NCBI GenBank assembly: GCA_016793095.1 | Contig: JAEUJQ010000044.1 | Location: forward strand, 1 to 64,000 | DNA length: 64,000 nucleotides | Direction: 5' to 3' | From: Myxococcaceae bacterium | GTDB taxonomy: Bacteria; Myxococcota; Myxococcia; Myxococcales; Myxococcaceae | Shown: positions 26,926 through 35,327 of the stretch, piece after piece | Layout: each line of letters begins with the position of its first letter | Position numbering within the stretch: position 1 is the stretch's first letter | The notes under the pieces: generated by a model | Seen by the model: the letters and a program-made list of their open reading frames with translations, nothing else | What the model was told of the DNA's origin: nothing | Databases searched by the model: none | Translations under genes and position numbers: made by a program

Positions 26926-28206
26926 TCAGTCGTAGCGCTCGGTGAGCGCCACGAGCGTGCCGGCCCGAGCGGCCTCCACGACCAGCCGCTGGCGCTTCTT
27001 GCCTGCGAAGCGCCTCGTCAGGGGATCGAGCGCACACAGCGTCGTCGCGACGTGGTGCTCGAGCTCACGCGCCCGGGCACGGTAGAGGTCAGGGTCGAAG
27101 CGCACCTCGAAGCGAAGCACCGCGCGCCCTTCATGCGCCGCGATGGTCCAGCGCGGAGGCCCGAGATCGACGCTCTTGACGTGCCCCAGCCTCGTCATCG
27201 GGTGCAGCGTCTTCTCCACCTCGGGCAGCGCCTCGAGCACGTCGCGCACGTCCACGGCGTTGCAGACGAACGCTCCATCGAGCTCAAGGCCGTGCCGGCG
27301 ACGGCCGAGCACCTTGAGCCCGAGCTGTCCGGTCGCGCGGCAGAGGGGACCGGCGATGGCGACGTCGTGAGTGTCATACCGGATGAGCGGCATCGTCGTG
27401 ACGAAGGGCGCCAGGGAGGTGAAGACGAGGCGGCCGGCGGCCCCGCGCTTCGCCGGACGATCGGCGTCGAGCGCGAGCAGCTCCACCAGCATCGGCGGCT
27501 GCCCTGCGTGGAGCCACCCGCACGCGGCGCAGGTGGTGAAGGGCGTAGGGAACTCCGAGAGCGAGTAGTTGTCGAAGACCCGCGCGCCGAACCGCTGCTC
27601 GACGAGGTGGGTCCACGTCGAGGAGAGGCGGTACGAGAACGTGCCGATGAGCTCGACCCCGAAGCTGCGCGGGTCGACGGCGCGGTCCGCGAGGTAGCTG
27701 GTGAAGACCTTGATGGGCCCCGACCCGATCACCATGGCGGTGACCCGCCGACCATCGGGTTGTGGGTGGCGGAGCGTGGTCTCCAGCATGGCGAGCGCGT
27801 TCGCGTCGTGGAGCCATGGCAGCATGAGCTCGTTGCGTCCCTCGAGCCGCTTCGGCAGTCCGTGGTGCACCGAGACGACCGACAAGGTCCAGCCGGCCTC
27901 GTCGGGCGCGATCGCCGCCGCGCGCGCAGAGGCCTGAAGCTCGGCCGCGGTTCGGGGCACGTTGAGGGGATCGGTGTACTGCTCACCGCGGGTGGTGCCC
28001 GACGAGACCACTCCCAGGCCCGCGGGCCGGGCTCCGACGATCAGCCGGGCCTGGTGCTTCGACGCGGTCGCCTTGTCGATCAGCGGGAGCCGCGAGAGCT
28101 GATCGATGGTGCGAACGGAGCGCCAACGCTCGCCCCAGCGCTCCTGGTAGAAGGGCGCCTGCACGGCGTGCTTCAGCGTGTCGATGAGGAGCTGATCGAG
28201 CGTCAC
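26926..28206 (-). CDS. PaaK/CapK-like adenylate-forming enzyme
   Basis: The 426-residue protein belongs to the phenylacetate-CoA-ligase-like branch of the ANL superfamily. The ATP-binding P-loop is VVSSGTTRG near residue 67, a NYSLSEF segment gives the adenine-binding part, and IRYDTHDVA is the hinge-side Asp motif. The C-terminal lid is Arg-rich and ends at RYD. The substrate is unknown; a CxxC pair (CAACG) in the middle is typical for the branch. The start is GTG at 28206, which overlaps the stop of the repeat peptide (GTGA), so translation is likely coupled. Confidence 0.82.
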   Translation of the reverse strand: MTLDQLLIDTLKHAVQAPFYQERWGERWRSVRTIDQLSRLPLIDKATASKHQARLIVGARPAGLGVVSSGTTRGEQYTDPLNVPRTAAELQASARAAAIAPDEAGWTLSVVSVHHGLPKRLEGRNELMLPWLHDANALAMLETTLRHPQPDGRRVTAMVIGSGPIKVFTSYLADRAVDPRSFGVELIGTFSYRLSSTWTHLVEQRFGARVFDNYSLSEFPTPFTTCAACGWLHAGQPPMLVELLALDADRPAKRGAAGRLVFTSLAPFVTTMPLIRYDTHDVAIAGPLCRATGQLGLKVLGRRRHGLELDGAFVCNAVDVRDVLEALPEVEKTLHPMTRLGHVKSVDLGPPRWTIAAHEGRAVLRFEVRFDPDLYRARARELEHHVATTLCALDPLTRRFAGKKRQRLVVEAARAGTLVALTERYD

Positions 28207-28451
28207 TTCCCGTCGAAGCCGCTCTGAAGCTGGTGCGCTGCGAGGGCTCCCGTCTCAGTGGACGAGACCCGCGCGCCTGTCTCGGTCGCTGCGACGGTAG
28301 CTCCAGTCTCAGTGGTGGCGACGCGTGCGCCGACCTCGGTCGTGGCGACGCGTGCGCCGGTCTCGGTCGAGGCGACGGAGGCGCCGGTCTCGGTGGAGGC
28401 GATGCGGCTGGAGGGGAGGGAGACGCGGGAGGAGAGGTTCTTGATGGACAT
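28203..28451 (-). CDS. Small protein with six 9-residue TETGA repeats
   Basis: The predicted 82-residue peptide starts MSIKNLSSRVSLPSS and then has six near-identical 9-residue units of the pattern V-A-(S/T)-T-E-T-G-A-R, ending AAHQLQSGFDGK. The repeats come from a 27-bp DNA repeat and stay in frame. It has no signal peptide or membrane helix. The ATG at 28451 has GAAGG a few bases upstream; its stop overlaps the next gene's GTG. Regular Thr/Glu repeats next to an adenylate-forming enzyme could mean a modified peptide, but nothing shows that. I cannot exclude a non-coding repeat. Confidence 0.55.
   Translation of the reverse strand: MSIKNLSSRVSLPSSRIASTETGASVASTETGARVATTEVGARVATTETGATVAATETGARVSSTETGALAAHQLQSGFDGK
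28243..28404. repeat. Six tandem 27-bp repeats inside the small repeat-protein gene
   Basis: Copies are anchored on (G/A)(T/C)CTC(A/G)GT at 28252, 28279, 28306, 28333, 28360 and 28387, exactly 27 bp apart. Being a multiple of 3, copy-number change would keep the frame. There are no spacers, so it is not a CRISPR array. Confidence 0.85.
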
Positions 28452-28530
28452 GAGGGCCTTCAGAGCGAGCGGCGTGCCGGACCAACCTCGTCGGGATTCC
28501 ATGGACTTCCAGCGACAGGAGGTCCCGCGT

Positions 28531-28569
28531 GTAGCCCGGCCAGTCACAGGCTGTGAAGGGCCTGGCTAC
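28531..28569. terminator. Long imperfect hairpin between two genes
   Basis: GTAGCC-C-GGCC-AG-TCACA (28531-28548) pairs with TGTGA-AG-GGCC-T-GGCTAC (28552-28569): 15 base pairs in three blocks with mismatches between them and a 3-nt loop. It lies 31 nt behind the stop of the propeller gene (28600) and 80 nt before the repeat-protein start, and TCTTTC follows on the + side. The rest of 28452-28599 holds nothing that I can name. Confidence 0.55.
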
Positions 28570-28599
28570 TCTTTCGCGGCCCGGTGTGCGGTTTCGTCC

Positions 28600-31425
28600 T
28601 CAGACTCGCCTACGTCCGGCCCAGAGCAGCACGAAGAGTCCCAGCAGGGTGGGTCCGAACCCATCGAGCGCCGCACAGCCGCAGCTCGCCGGGATGAAGA
28701 GGATCGGCGCCCGCAGGCCTGCGTCCCCGCTTCCACCAGCGTCAAGTGCGCCTGCATCGCTTCGTCCGCCGTCACTGCCTCCGTCCGGCTGACCGGCATC
28801 TGGCTGACCGGCATCAGCGCCTCCATCGATCGTCAGGCCCGCGTCGATTTCTCCGCCGTCCATGCCGTTCCCGGCGTCCGCTCCCGCGTCGGGCGTGCCT
28901 GCGTCGATGTCGGGAAAGCCAGAGTCTGTCATCTGCCCTGCATCTGGTCCGCCAGCGTCCGGCGTGCCTCCATCGGGCCCCCCAGCGTCGGGCCCGGCGT
29001 CTGGCGGTACGCCTGCATCCGCCCCTGCGTCGAGCACCCCGGCGTCGCAGGGGATGTCGATCGCCGCCAGGCCACCGGCGGGCGTGATGCCGACCGAGAA
29101 GAACCTCCCTGCCACGCCCAGCTTGCGGTCGGCGCAGTCGAGGCCCAGGTCAATCACCTCGGCAACGCCGGTGTTGAGGAGGGGGTCTTGCTGGCCGAAG
29201 ACATCGAACCCCCGAACCGAGCCAGTGCTCAGGTCCGCCGCGATGAGGAGGCCCGCGTCCGTGAGTCTGAAGCCGGCCGCGTAGAGCGTGTTGCCGGTGC
29301 TGAGGAGCGCCTGCGCTCTGGAGGCGATCCGCAGGTTGGGCGCCGTCAGCACGCCCGCGTCACGATCGAAGAGCGCGAGGGTGGGCTGCTCGTTGACCCC
29401 CCTCCAGGTGTTGACGAATTGAAACTGCCCGCCCAGCGCCACGCGATCGCCTGCGATCTGAACGGCCTCGACACCCTCGCCGATGGCGGGGTTCCATGGC
29501 GTGAGCCCGAACGTCTGCAGGTCGAACGCCGCCGCGTGGCCCCTCGTCACCCCGCGACTCGTCCCGAAGTTCCCCACCCAGTAGCTCGTCGGGCCCTCGA
29601 CGGCGATCGAGGTGACGCTCGAGTTGAACAAGGGGTCGACGCCCAGCGGCTGGCCATTTGCGAGATCGAGCATCGCTCCGTAGGCGCGGGGCAGGCCGTT
29701 CACCTGGGTGAAGACCCCGCCGATCAGCACCATGCCCTGCGCGATGGCCACGGCATCGACCTCGCCATCGACGCTCGGGTCCCAGGTCAGGTTCACGTTT
29801 CCGCTGGCCGTCACGATCGCCACGTTTCCGCGTGGCAGCCCGTTGATCTGGCCGAAGTTGCCTGCCACCACGAGCGCGTTGCCAAATGGCGTCAGCGCGG
29901 ACACGCGCGTGCCGAAGCTGCCGCCGGTCACGGACGGGCTCCACGGCTCGAGGGTGCCCGTCGCCGCGTTGACCGAGGCCAGCGCCGCCCTCGCTGTGTC
30001 ACGAGTGCCCGTGAAGTCACCCGCCAGGTAAAGACTGGTCGGCAAGGTCGTGACCGACCGCACCAGGCCGTTCAGCGAGATGGGCCAGGGCGCTGGCGCT
30101 CCGTTGGCGAGGAAGAACGAGTCCGCCCGGCCGGGCGGGTAGCCCACGACGAACAGCCGGGTGGCGTCGCGCGCGAGGCCCAGGATCGACCCGCCGTCGA
30201 CGGGAGCGTTCCACGGCAGCACCTGGCCCGCGTCGGTGTCCACGAGAGCCAGGCCACGCCGCGGCGCGCCCGACACCGTGTCGAACGTCCCCGCGATGAA
30301 GACCGAGTCGGCCGAGTTCGGCAGCACCGCCCGGACGAAGGCGCCGGGTCCAGCGATCGTGGGTCGCCAGGGCAGCAGGTTGCCCGCGACGTCGAACGCC
30401 GCCACGCCGCGCTGGGTCTGCCCCGCCGCGGTGTCGAACGAGCCGTTCACGTAGAGCCGCGATCCCTCCGTGGTCAGGCCCGTCACCCAGCACCCGCCGG
30501 TGAGGTTCGGATTCCATGGCTGCAGGCCACCATCGGTGCCGATCGCTGCCACGCACTCCCGCGACTCACCGTTGACCAGGAAGAACGTGCCCCCGAGGTA
30601 GACGACGGGGCCGAGCGACTCGAGCGCGAAGACGGGTCCGACGATGGTGGGTGCCCAGCCACGCACCACCCCATTCGGCGAGAGCTCGGCGACCGCGGTC
30701 CGGTTCTGGCCATTCACCTGCGTGAACGCTCCGGCGAGGTAGACGGAGCCCAGGGTGCGGTGAATCGCATAGACGGCGCCGTTGCAGTTCGGGGCGAAGC
30801 CCGGATCGACGCCGAGATCGGGGAGCAGGTGCGCGACGTTGGTGCGGCGCAGCCCGCCCACCGAGCTGAATGCTCCACCGAGGTAGAGGCCTCCCGAGCC
30901 ATCGGGCTCGACCGCGAACACCTGTCCCGCGACCTCGGGGAAGTGGCTGGCGGCCCCGCCATCGAAAGACGACGGGAAGGCGCCGCCGGTCGTCGGGCCT
31001 ACCGACCTGAAGGATCCCCCGACGTACCAGCTCGAGCCGAGGTGCTCGACCGCGTTCACCGGCCCGTCGAAGGCCCAGTCGGCGAGCGGCCAGCCATCGT
31101 TCGCAGGGATGGGAACGATCTGCTCTGAGGACTCGAAGGCGCCCGTGCGCGCGCGTACGTACCAGATCCCCGGAGACAGGCGCCTGAGGGTCGCCGAGTG
31201 CGTCGTCGTCGCGACGTTCGATGCGACCAGCCGGTCGGGGTAGGCCGCGAACGACGGCGCGGGCGCGTTCCCCCAGGCGACCTCGGTGCGGCCTTGCGCC
31301 ATGCTGGTCCACGTGAGGGTGACCTGACGTCCCCCCACCGTCACGTTGACCGGGCCCAGCTGGCCCCACGCCGCCCCGGCAGCGAACGCGCAGCACACGG
31401 CGAGTACTCGCTGAAGCCACGGCAC
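28600..31425 (-). CDS. Secreted propeller-type protein with DAG-rich stalk and sorting tail
   Basis: The 941-residue precursor has a signal peptide (AFAAGAAWGQ). A fibronectin-III-like module (about 25-110) is followed by more than ten repeats of about 45 residues, with the pattern GGxFTxVNGxxRxxVAxLxxxG then WNP. These repeats resemble the delta-60/DUF5122 beta-propeller family. Residues about 780-890 are Asp/Ala/Gly/Pro repeats (DAG, PDGG). The end is CGCAALDG, a hydrophobic helix and GRRR, a MYXO-CTERM-like tail. Probably anchored or released at the cell surface; ligand unknown. The start is GTG at 31425; no strong ribosome site. Confidence 0.85.
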   Translation of the reverse strand: MPWLQRVLAVCCAFAAGAAWGQLGPVNVTVGGRQVTLTWTSMAQGRTEVAWGNAPAPSFAAYPDRLVASNVATTTHSATLRRLSPGIWYVRARTGAFESSEQIVPIPANDGWPLADWAFDGPVNAVEHLGSSWYVGGSFRSVGPTTGGAFPSSFDGGAASHFPEVAGQVFAVEPDGSGGLYLGGAFSSVGGLRRTNVAHLLPDLGVDPGFAPNCNGAVYAIHRTLGSVYLAGAFTQVNGQNRTAVAELSPNGVVRGWAPTIVGPVFALESLGPVVYLGGTFFLVNGESRECVAAIGTDGGLQPWNPNLTGGCWVTGLTTEGSRLYVNGSFDTAAGQTQRGVAAFDVAGNLLPWRPTIAGPGAFVRAVLPNSADSVFIAGTFDTVSGAPRRGLALVDTDAGQVLPWNAPVDGGSILGLARDATRLFVVGYPPGRADSFFLANGAPAPWPISLNGLVRSVTTLPTSLYLAGDFTGTRDTARAALASVNAATGTLEPWSPSVTGGSFGTRVSALTPFGNALVVAGNFGQINGLPRGNVAIVTASGNVNLTWDPSVDGEVDAVAIAQGMVLIGGVFTQVNGLPRAYGAMLDLANGQPLGVDPLFNSSVTSIAVEGPTSYWVGNFGTSRGVTRGHAAAFDLQTFGLTPWNPAIGEGVEAVQIAGDRVALGGQFQFVNTWRGVNEQPTLALFDRDAGVLTAPNLRIASRAQALLSTGNTLYAAGFRLTDAGLLIAADLSTGSVRGFDVFGQQDPLLNTGVAEVIDLGLDCADRKLGVAGRFFSVGITPAGGLAAIDIPCDAGVLDAGADAGVPPDAGPDAGGPDGGTPDAGGPDAGQMTDSGFPDIDAGTPDAGADAGNGMDGGEIDAGLTIDGGADAGQPDAGQPDGGSDGGRSDAGALDAGGSGDAGLRAPILFIPASCGCAALDGFGPTLLGLFVLLWAGRRRV

Positions 31426-31495
31426 GGAGAGAGGAGAGCCTCAACGACGCTCCACGTCCAGCGCTGAGCGCGCCGTCAGGTGTGGCTGACAGGTC

Positions 31496-33643
31496 TCAGC
31501 TGCTCTTCTCGACCCGGCAGATGCCGGACCGGAAGGCCGGGAAGCCGCTGATCGGATCCCGCTTGTCGGGGCTGATGAGCCGGTTCGGGTTGGCGTCCGC
31601 GAAGCCGGCGGCCATCACCGCGCACTCTCTCTGCACGTCGTCGGTCACCACCACGGTGAGCTCGATGGCCCCGTAGGGTGACGTCACCTTGACGGGCATG
31701 CCGGTGGACAGGCCGAGCGGCTTCGCCGCCGAGGTGTGAATGGTGATCTCCGCCGTGCGCATGCGGGCGTTGATGCTGGGCACCTCGTGGAACTGCGAGT
31801 TGATGTACGCGCGGGCGCGGGGCCCGGTGACGAGGCGCAGCGGGAACTCGGGGGTCGGCGTCTCGGTGGGAGGGGTCCACTCAGGCAGCCCCGGGAAGCC
31901 AGCGCGCTCGAGCAACTGGCTCTTGAACTCAGCGCGGCCCGAGAGCGTGGCGAACTTCGGCTCTGCGACCGTCGGCTGCGGCCGCGGCTGCTGCTCGGGG
32001 TCGTGCATCCACCGCAGGTGCCGCTGCTTCGACGCCTCGTGCATCGTCTCCCAGGGGAAGTACTGGCCGATCCCGAGCTTCTTCGCGAGCCCCGTGATCA
32101 CCTTCCAGTCGGGCCAGGCGCGGTGCTGGGGCGCGACGATGCTCTGCGCTGCGACGCGGTCCTGATCGTCCACGTCGGGTGACTCCGCGAAGGTCGTCGC
32201 GGGCAGCACGACGTCGGCCAGCTTCGCCGAGTACGTGAAGAAGGGATCCACCACGACGAGCAGGTCGAGCTTCTCGGCAGCCTGCTCGAGGGCCTGGGTG
32301 CCCTGCGACGTCACCAGCGCGTTGCTCGCGAGCAGCATCACCGCGCGAATGGGGTAGGGCGTGTCGCGCAGCACCGCGTCGGCCAGCAGCTGCCCCTGCG
32401 CCTCGCGGTTGAACATCTCGTAGAGCGGGTAGGCGTCGCGGCCCAGGGCGCGGGCCTTCACCGGCGGAGGGATCGGCTCCGGCGTGCCGAGATCGTACAG
32501 CGCCGGCAGCATCTCGTCGGCGAAGCGGGGGCCGGGCGGCGTGAGGATCGACTTCGGCTCCTGCGTACCGTCGAAGCGCCCGCACAGCACCTCGAGCGAG
32601 CTCATCGCCCGCAGCGTCTGCACGCCGTTCTCGTGATGCTCGACGCCCAGCCCGCCCCAGACGCCGGTCGGCCCCTCCTGCGCCATCATTCGCGCGATGC
32701 GCTCGACGTCGGCCGCGGGCACGCCCGTCAGCCGCTCCACCTCGGGTGGCGTGTACCGCGACGCGTGGCCCTTCAGCTCCTCGAGGCCGAGCGTGTTCGC
32801 CTCCATGAACGACCGGTCGTACCAGCCGTTCTCCAGCACGCAGCGGATGAGGCCCAGCGCCAGCGCGCCGTCGGTGCCGGGGCGAATGGGGACCCACAGC
32901 GTCGCTTCGCGGGCGAGCCCCGTGCGCACGGGATCGATCACGATCAGGTTCCCGCCGTCGGCCTTCTTCGCGATCACGTGCAGGAAGGGCGGCGCGGTGA
33001 CGCCCGGGTTCGAGCCCCAGAGCACCATCGTCTTCACCCGCCGCACGTCGGAGGCGTACTTGCTGCCGACGGTGAGCGCCTGGCCCATGCGCAGCGACGC
33101 CTCGCACAGGCTCGCCACCGTCGAGACGTTGGGAGAGCCGAACGCGCGCGCGAACCGGTGCAGCCAGTTCACCAGCGGGTGCCGCACCATCGGCCACCCC
33201 GTCTGGATGAGGAACGCCTCGGGGCCGTACTTCGCCTTCACCGCCTCGAGGCGCTTCGCCACCTCGCCCAGCGCGTCGTCCCAGGACACCTCGTGAAACG
33301 CGTCGGCCCGGCGCACAATCGGGTGCTGGAGCCGCGCGCCCGAGTGCACCATCTCGCGCAGCGCGAAGCCGTGCTCGCAGATGAAGCCCTTCGTGCGTGA
33401 CGTGAGATCGCCCTCGACCTTCTCGAGCCGCGCGCCCTTCGTGTGCCCGATGATCCCGCAGTGCATCAGGCAGAAGCGGCAGGTGCCCTTCGTCGCGGCA
33501 GTGGCCTCCGTGCCCAGCGCTCCCACCCCCAGCACGCCCGCGCCCGCGAGCGCCGCCCCGATGGGCGCCGCCTTCATCAGCTCGCGCCGGCTGAACCGCT
33601 TGCGCACGACGGCGCTCAGGGCTGGGCGCTTGGGCTCGCTCAT
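31496..33643 (-). CDS. Tat-exported molybdopterin oxidoreductase, DMSO-reductase family
   Basis: The 715-residue protein has a twin-arginine signal with RR at 19-20 (SRRELMKAAP). A [4Fe-4S] site follows: Cys55, Cys58, Cys62 and Cys89 (C-x2-C-x3-C-x26-C). Cys180 in VASLCEAS is a candidate Mo ligand (Cys, not Sec). The later half has MGD-binding segments (GSNPGVTAP, VVVDPFFTYSA) and a C-terminal beta domain (LVTGPRA). The neighbours NapG-like and NapH-like suggest electron supply from quinol; no NapB or NrfB-type haem protein is in the window. The substrate is unknown (nitrate, thiosulfate/polysulfide and others are possible). The ATG at 33643 overlaps the upstream stop (ATGA) and GGAGGGGACC precedes it. 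Confidence 0.88.
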   Translation of the reverse strand: MSEPKRPALSAVVRKRFSRRELMKAAPIGAALAGAGVLGVGALGTEATAATKGTCRFCLMHCGIIGHTKGARLEKVEGDLTSRTKGFICEHGFALREMVHSGARLQHPIVRRADAFHEVSWDDALGEVAKRLEAVKAKYGPEAFLIQTGWPMVRHPLVNWLHRFARAFGSPNVSTVASLCEASLRMGQALTVGSKYASDVRRVKTMVLWGSNPGVTAPPFLHVIAKKADGGNLIVIDPVRTGLAREATLWVPIRPGTDGALALGLIRCVLENGWYDRSFMEANTLGLEELKGHASRYTPPEVERLTGVPAADVERIARMMAQEGPTGVWGGLGVEHHENGVQTLRAMSSLEVLCGRFDGTQEPKSILTPPGPRFADEMLPALYDLGTPEPIPPPVKARALGRDAYPLYEMFNREAQGQLLADAVLRDTPYPIRAVMLLASNALVTSQGTQALEQAAEKLDLLVVVDPFFTYSAKLADVVLPATTFAESPDVDDQDRVAAQSIVAPQHRAWPDWKVITGLAKKLGIGQYFPWETMHEASKQRHLRWMHDPEQQPRPQPTVAEPKFATLSGRAEFKSQLLERAGFPGLPEWTPPTETPTPEFPLRLVTGPRARAYINSQFHEVPSINARMRTAEITIHTSAAKPLGLSTGMPVKVTSPYGAIELTVVVTDDVQRECAVMAAGFADANPNRLISPDKRDPISGFPAFRSGICRVEKSS

Positions 33644-34263
33644 CGTGGTCCCCTCCGCAGCTGCCCGCCCGGCCCCCGGCGCAGCGGCTCCGGCTTCGGG
33701 GGCTCGGTGCCGATGGGCTCGATGACGATGGCCGACGCCTGATCGGGGCAGGCCTCCTCGCACAGCCCGCAGCCCACGCACGCGTCGGCGTGGAAGAGCG
33801 GCGCCTTCTGCGGGCCGACGAGCTCCACGGCTTTGTCCGGGTACGGACACACCTGGTAGCAGAGCCGGCACACGCCGGTGCCGTTCCAGGGCAGGCACTT
33901 CGGCCGGTTCAGCACCGGCACGCCCATCCGCACCTCCTTCGCGATCACCTGCGCGTCGGCGGCGATGGGCAGCAGCGCGTCGGTCGGGCAGACCTGCGTG
34001 CACTTCATGCACAGCACGCACGCGCGGTCGGACAGCTCGAGGATCGGCGTGGCCTGATCGAGCGAGAACGTGCCGGGGAATCGGATGCACGCCGTCGGGC
34101 ACACCTCGGCGCAGCGGAAGCAGCCGATGCACGCCTGCTCGAACTGGCCCGGCGGCAGGGCGCCCGGCGGGCGGATCTTCTTCGGGTTCGCGCGCGCGCG
34201 CTTTGGCACGACCGCGAGGGAGATCGCGGCGGCGACGGCTCCGATGAGGCCACGGCGGTTCAT
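33640..34263 (-). CDS. NapG-like ferredoxin with four Fe-S clusters
   Basis: The 207-residue protein has an N-terminal MNRRGLIGAV leader, a twin-arginine-like signal as in NapG/MauM ferredoxins. It carries four Cys groups: C45-x2-C-x2-C-x3-C, then ACVLCMKCTQVCP, CLPWNGTGVCRLCYQVCP, and ACVGCGLCEEACP. It would carry electrons to the molybdoenzyme in the periplasm. The start ATG at 34263 overlaps the NapH-like stop and the stop overlaps the molybdoenzyme start, both ATGA. Confidence 0.9.
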   Translation of the reverse strand: MNRRGLIGAVAAAISLAVVPKRARANPKKIRPPGALPPGQFEQACIGCFRCAEVCPTACIRFPGTFSLDQATPILELSDRACVLCMKCTQVCPTDALLPIAADAQVIAKEVRMGVPVLNRPKCLPWNGTGVCRLCYQVCPYPDKAVELVGPQKAPLFHADACVGCGLCEEACPDQASAIVIEPIGTEPPKPEPLRRGPGGQLRRGPR

Positions 34264-35198
34264 GTGCCTGGCTTCTCCCGGGGCTTGCGTAGCGCGGAGG
34301 GCGTGCCCAGCTTCCACGAGAGCGCCTGCGTCGGACACGAGGCGATGCACTTGCCGCAGCGCTCACAGCCGCCGTCGAGCTTGTCCGTCATGGGCAGCTG
34401 GCCCAGGTTGCAGACGACGTCGCAGACGGTGCAGTCGGTGCACTTCGGAATGTCGCGGTGCACCCGCAGGGGAGACAGCGCCCCGAGCGTCGAGAACATC
34501 GCCCCGCCGGGGCACAACGAGCGGCAGAACCCCGCCCGCGAGACGAAGGTGTCGAAGAGGAACGCGCCGCCCACCACCAGCGCCCCCGCGCCGAGGGAGC
34601 CGAAGAAGAGCGCCCGGAAAACCTCCCGGCCGATGATCGCCGGCGGGTAGAGGAGCGGCAGCAGCTGCGTGCCCGCGAGCGCGCTCAGCAGCACCACGCC
34701 CACCATCGCCACCCGCGCCGTCACCCGCGGCACCTTGACGTCCTTCAGCGGCACGCCCAGGCGCGAGAGGAACCAGCGCGCCGCGTTGCTCGCCGCGAGG
34801 ATCGGCAGGTAGGGGCACGCCCACCCGCAGAAGAAGCGGCCCAGCAGCACCACCAGCACCAGACCGGGGAGGAGTGTCCACACCATCGGCCAGGACACGC
34901 CGCGGTGCACCGCGACCCCGAGCCACATCAGCGGATCGACCAGCTCGATGCCGAAGAGGGCGATCGAGGTCGGCGCGCCCACGAAGGGCACCTCCACCAC
35001 GGGCAGCCAGCCGATCAGCCGCGCCCAGGGTGAATCCGCAGCGAGTCCGGCCCCTTCCACCGAGACCGCCCGGAGGTGCAGCAGCGGCAGCCCGAACGTC
35101 AGCAGCACCGAGAAGCCCAGGAACAGTCGGCGCACGAGCTGGTTGCGCCGCCCGTGGCGCAAGGTGATGTCGAGCGGCTGGAGCAGACGGCGGGGCAT
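34260..35198 (-). CDS. NapH-like membrane polyferredoxin
   Basis: The 312-residue membrane protein has about four to five helices. It has the NapH/NosR-type cysteine motif FCGWACPYLP on the membrane side, a CRSLCPGG motif later, and two C-terminal ferredoxin clusters (CTDCTVCDVVC and CERCGKCIASCP). In Nap systems NapH takes electrons from quinol and passes them to NapG. The ATG at 35198 is my choice; upstream GTG/TTG codons are open but lack support. First gene of the three-gene operon and divergent from recJ across 129 bp. Confidence 0.88.
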   Translation of the reverse strand: MPRRLLQPLDITLRHGRRNQLVRRLFLGFSVLLTFGLPLLHLRAVSVEGAGLAADSPWARLIGWLPVVEVPFVGAPTSIALFGIELVDPLMWLGVAVHRGVSWPMVWTLLPGLVLVVLLGRFFCGWACPYLPILAASNAARWFLSRLGVPLKDVKVPRVTARVAMVGVVLLSALAGTQLLPLLYPPAIIGREVFRALFFGSLGAGALVVGGAFLFDTFVSRAGFCRSLCPGGAMFSTLGALSPLRVHRDIPKCTDCTVCDVVCNLGQLPMTDKLDGGCERCGKCIASCPTQALSWKLGTPSALRKPREKPGT

Positions 35199-35327
35199 CG
35201 GCCAGCGGATCCTGTGCGAACCCGAGGCCACTGCCAACTCGTCGTTGGGGGAGAGAAACGAGGGTAAGGTTCGAGATTTCCTTGCGATCTTCGGTGAGTG
35301 TCAGGGGGCCGTGCTAGGTGGAGCCGT

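Noticed and set aside
28243-28404. CRISPR array
   Set aside because: The 27-bp repeats are directly adjacent with no unique spacers.
28258-31128. 956-residue open frame on the + strand
   Set aside because: Arg/Ala/Gly/Pro-rich sequence with no motif, antisense to the propeller gene, which has clear repeats and a signal peptide; GC-rich DNA keeps such shadow frames open.
31496-33643. Second selenoprotein (formate-dehydrogenase type) in the window
   Set aside because: The candidate Mo-ligand position is Cys180, and no in-frame TGA occurs.
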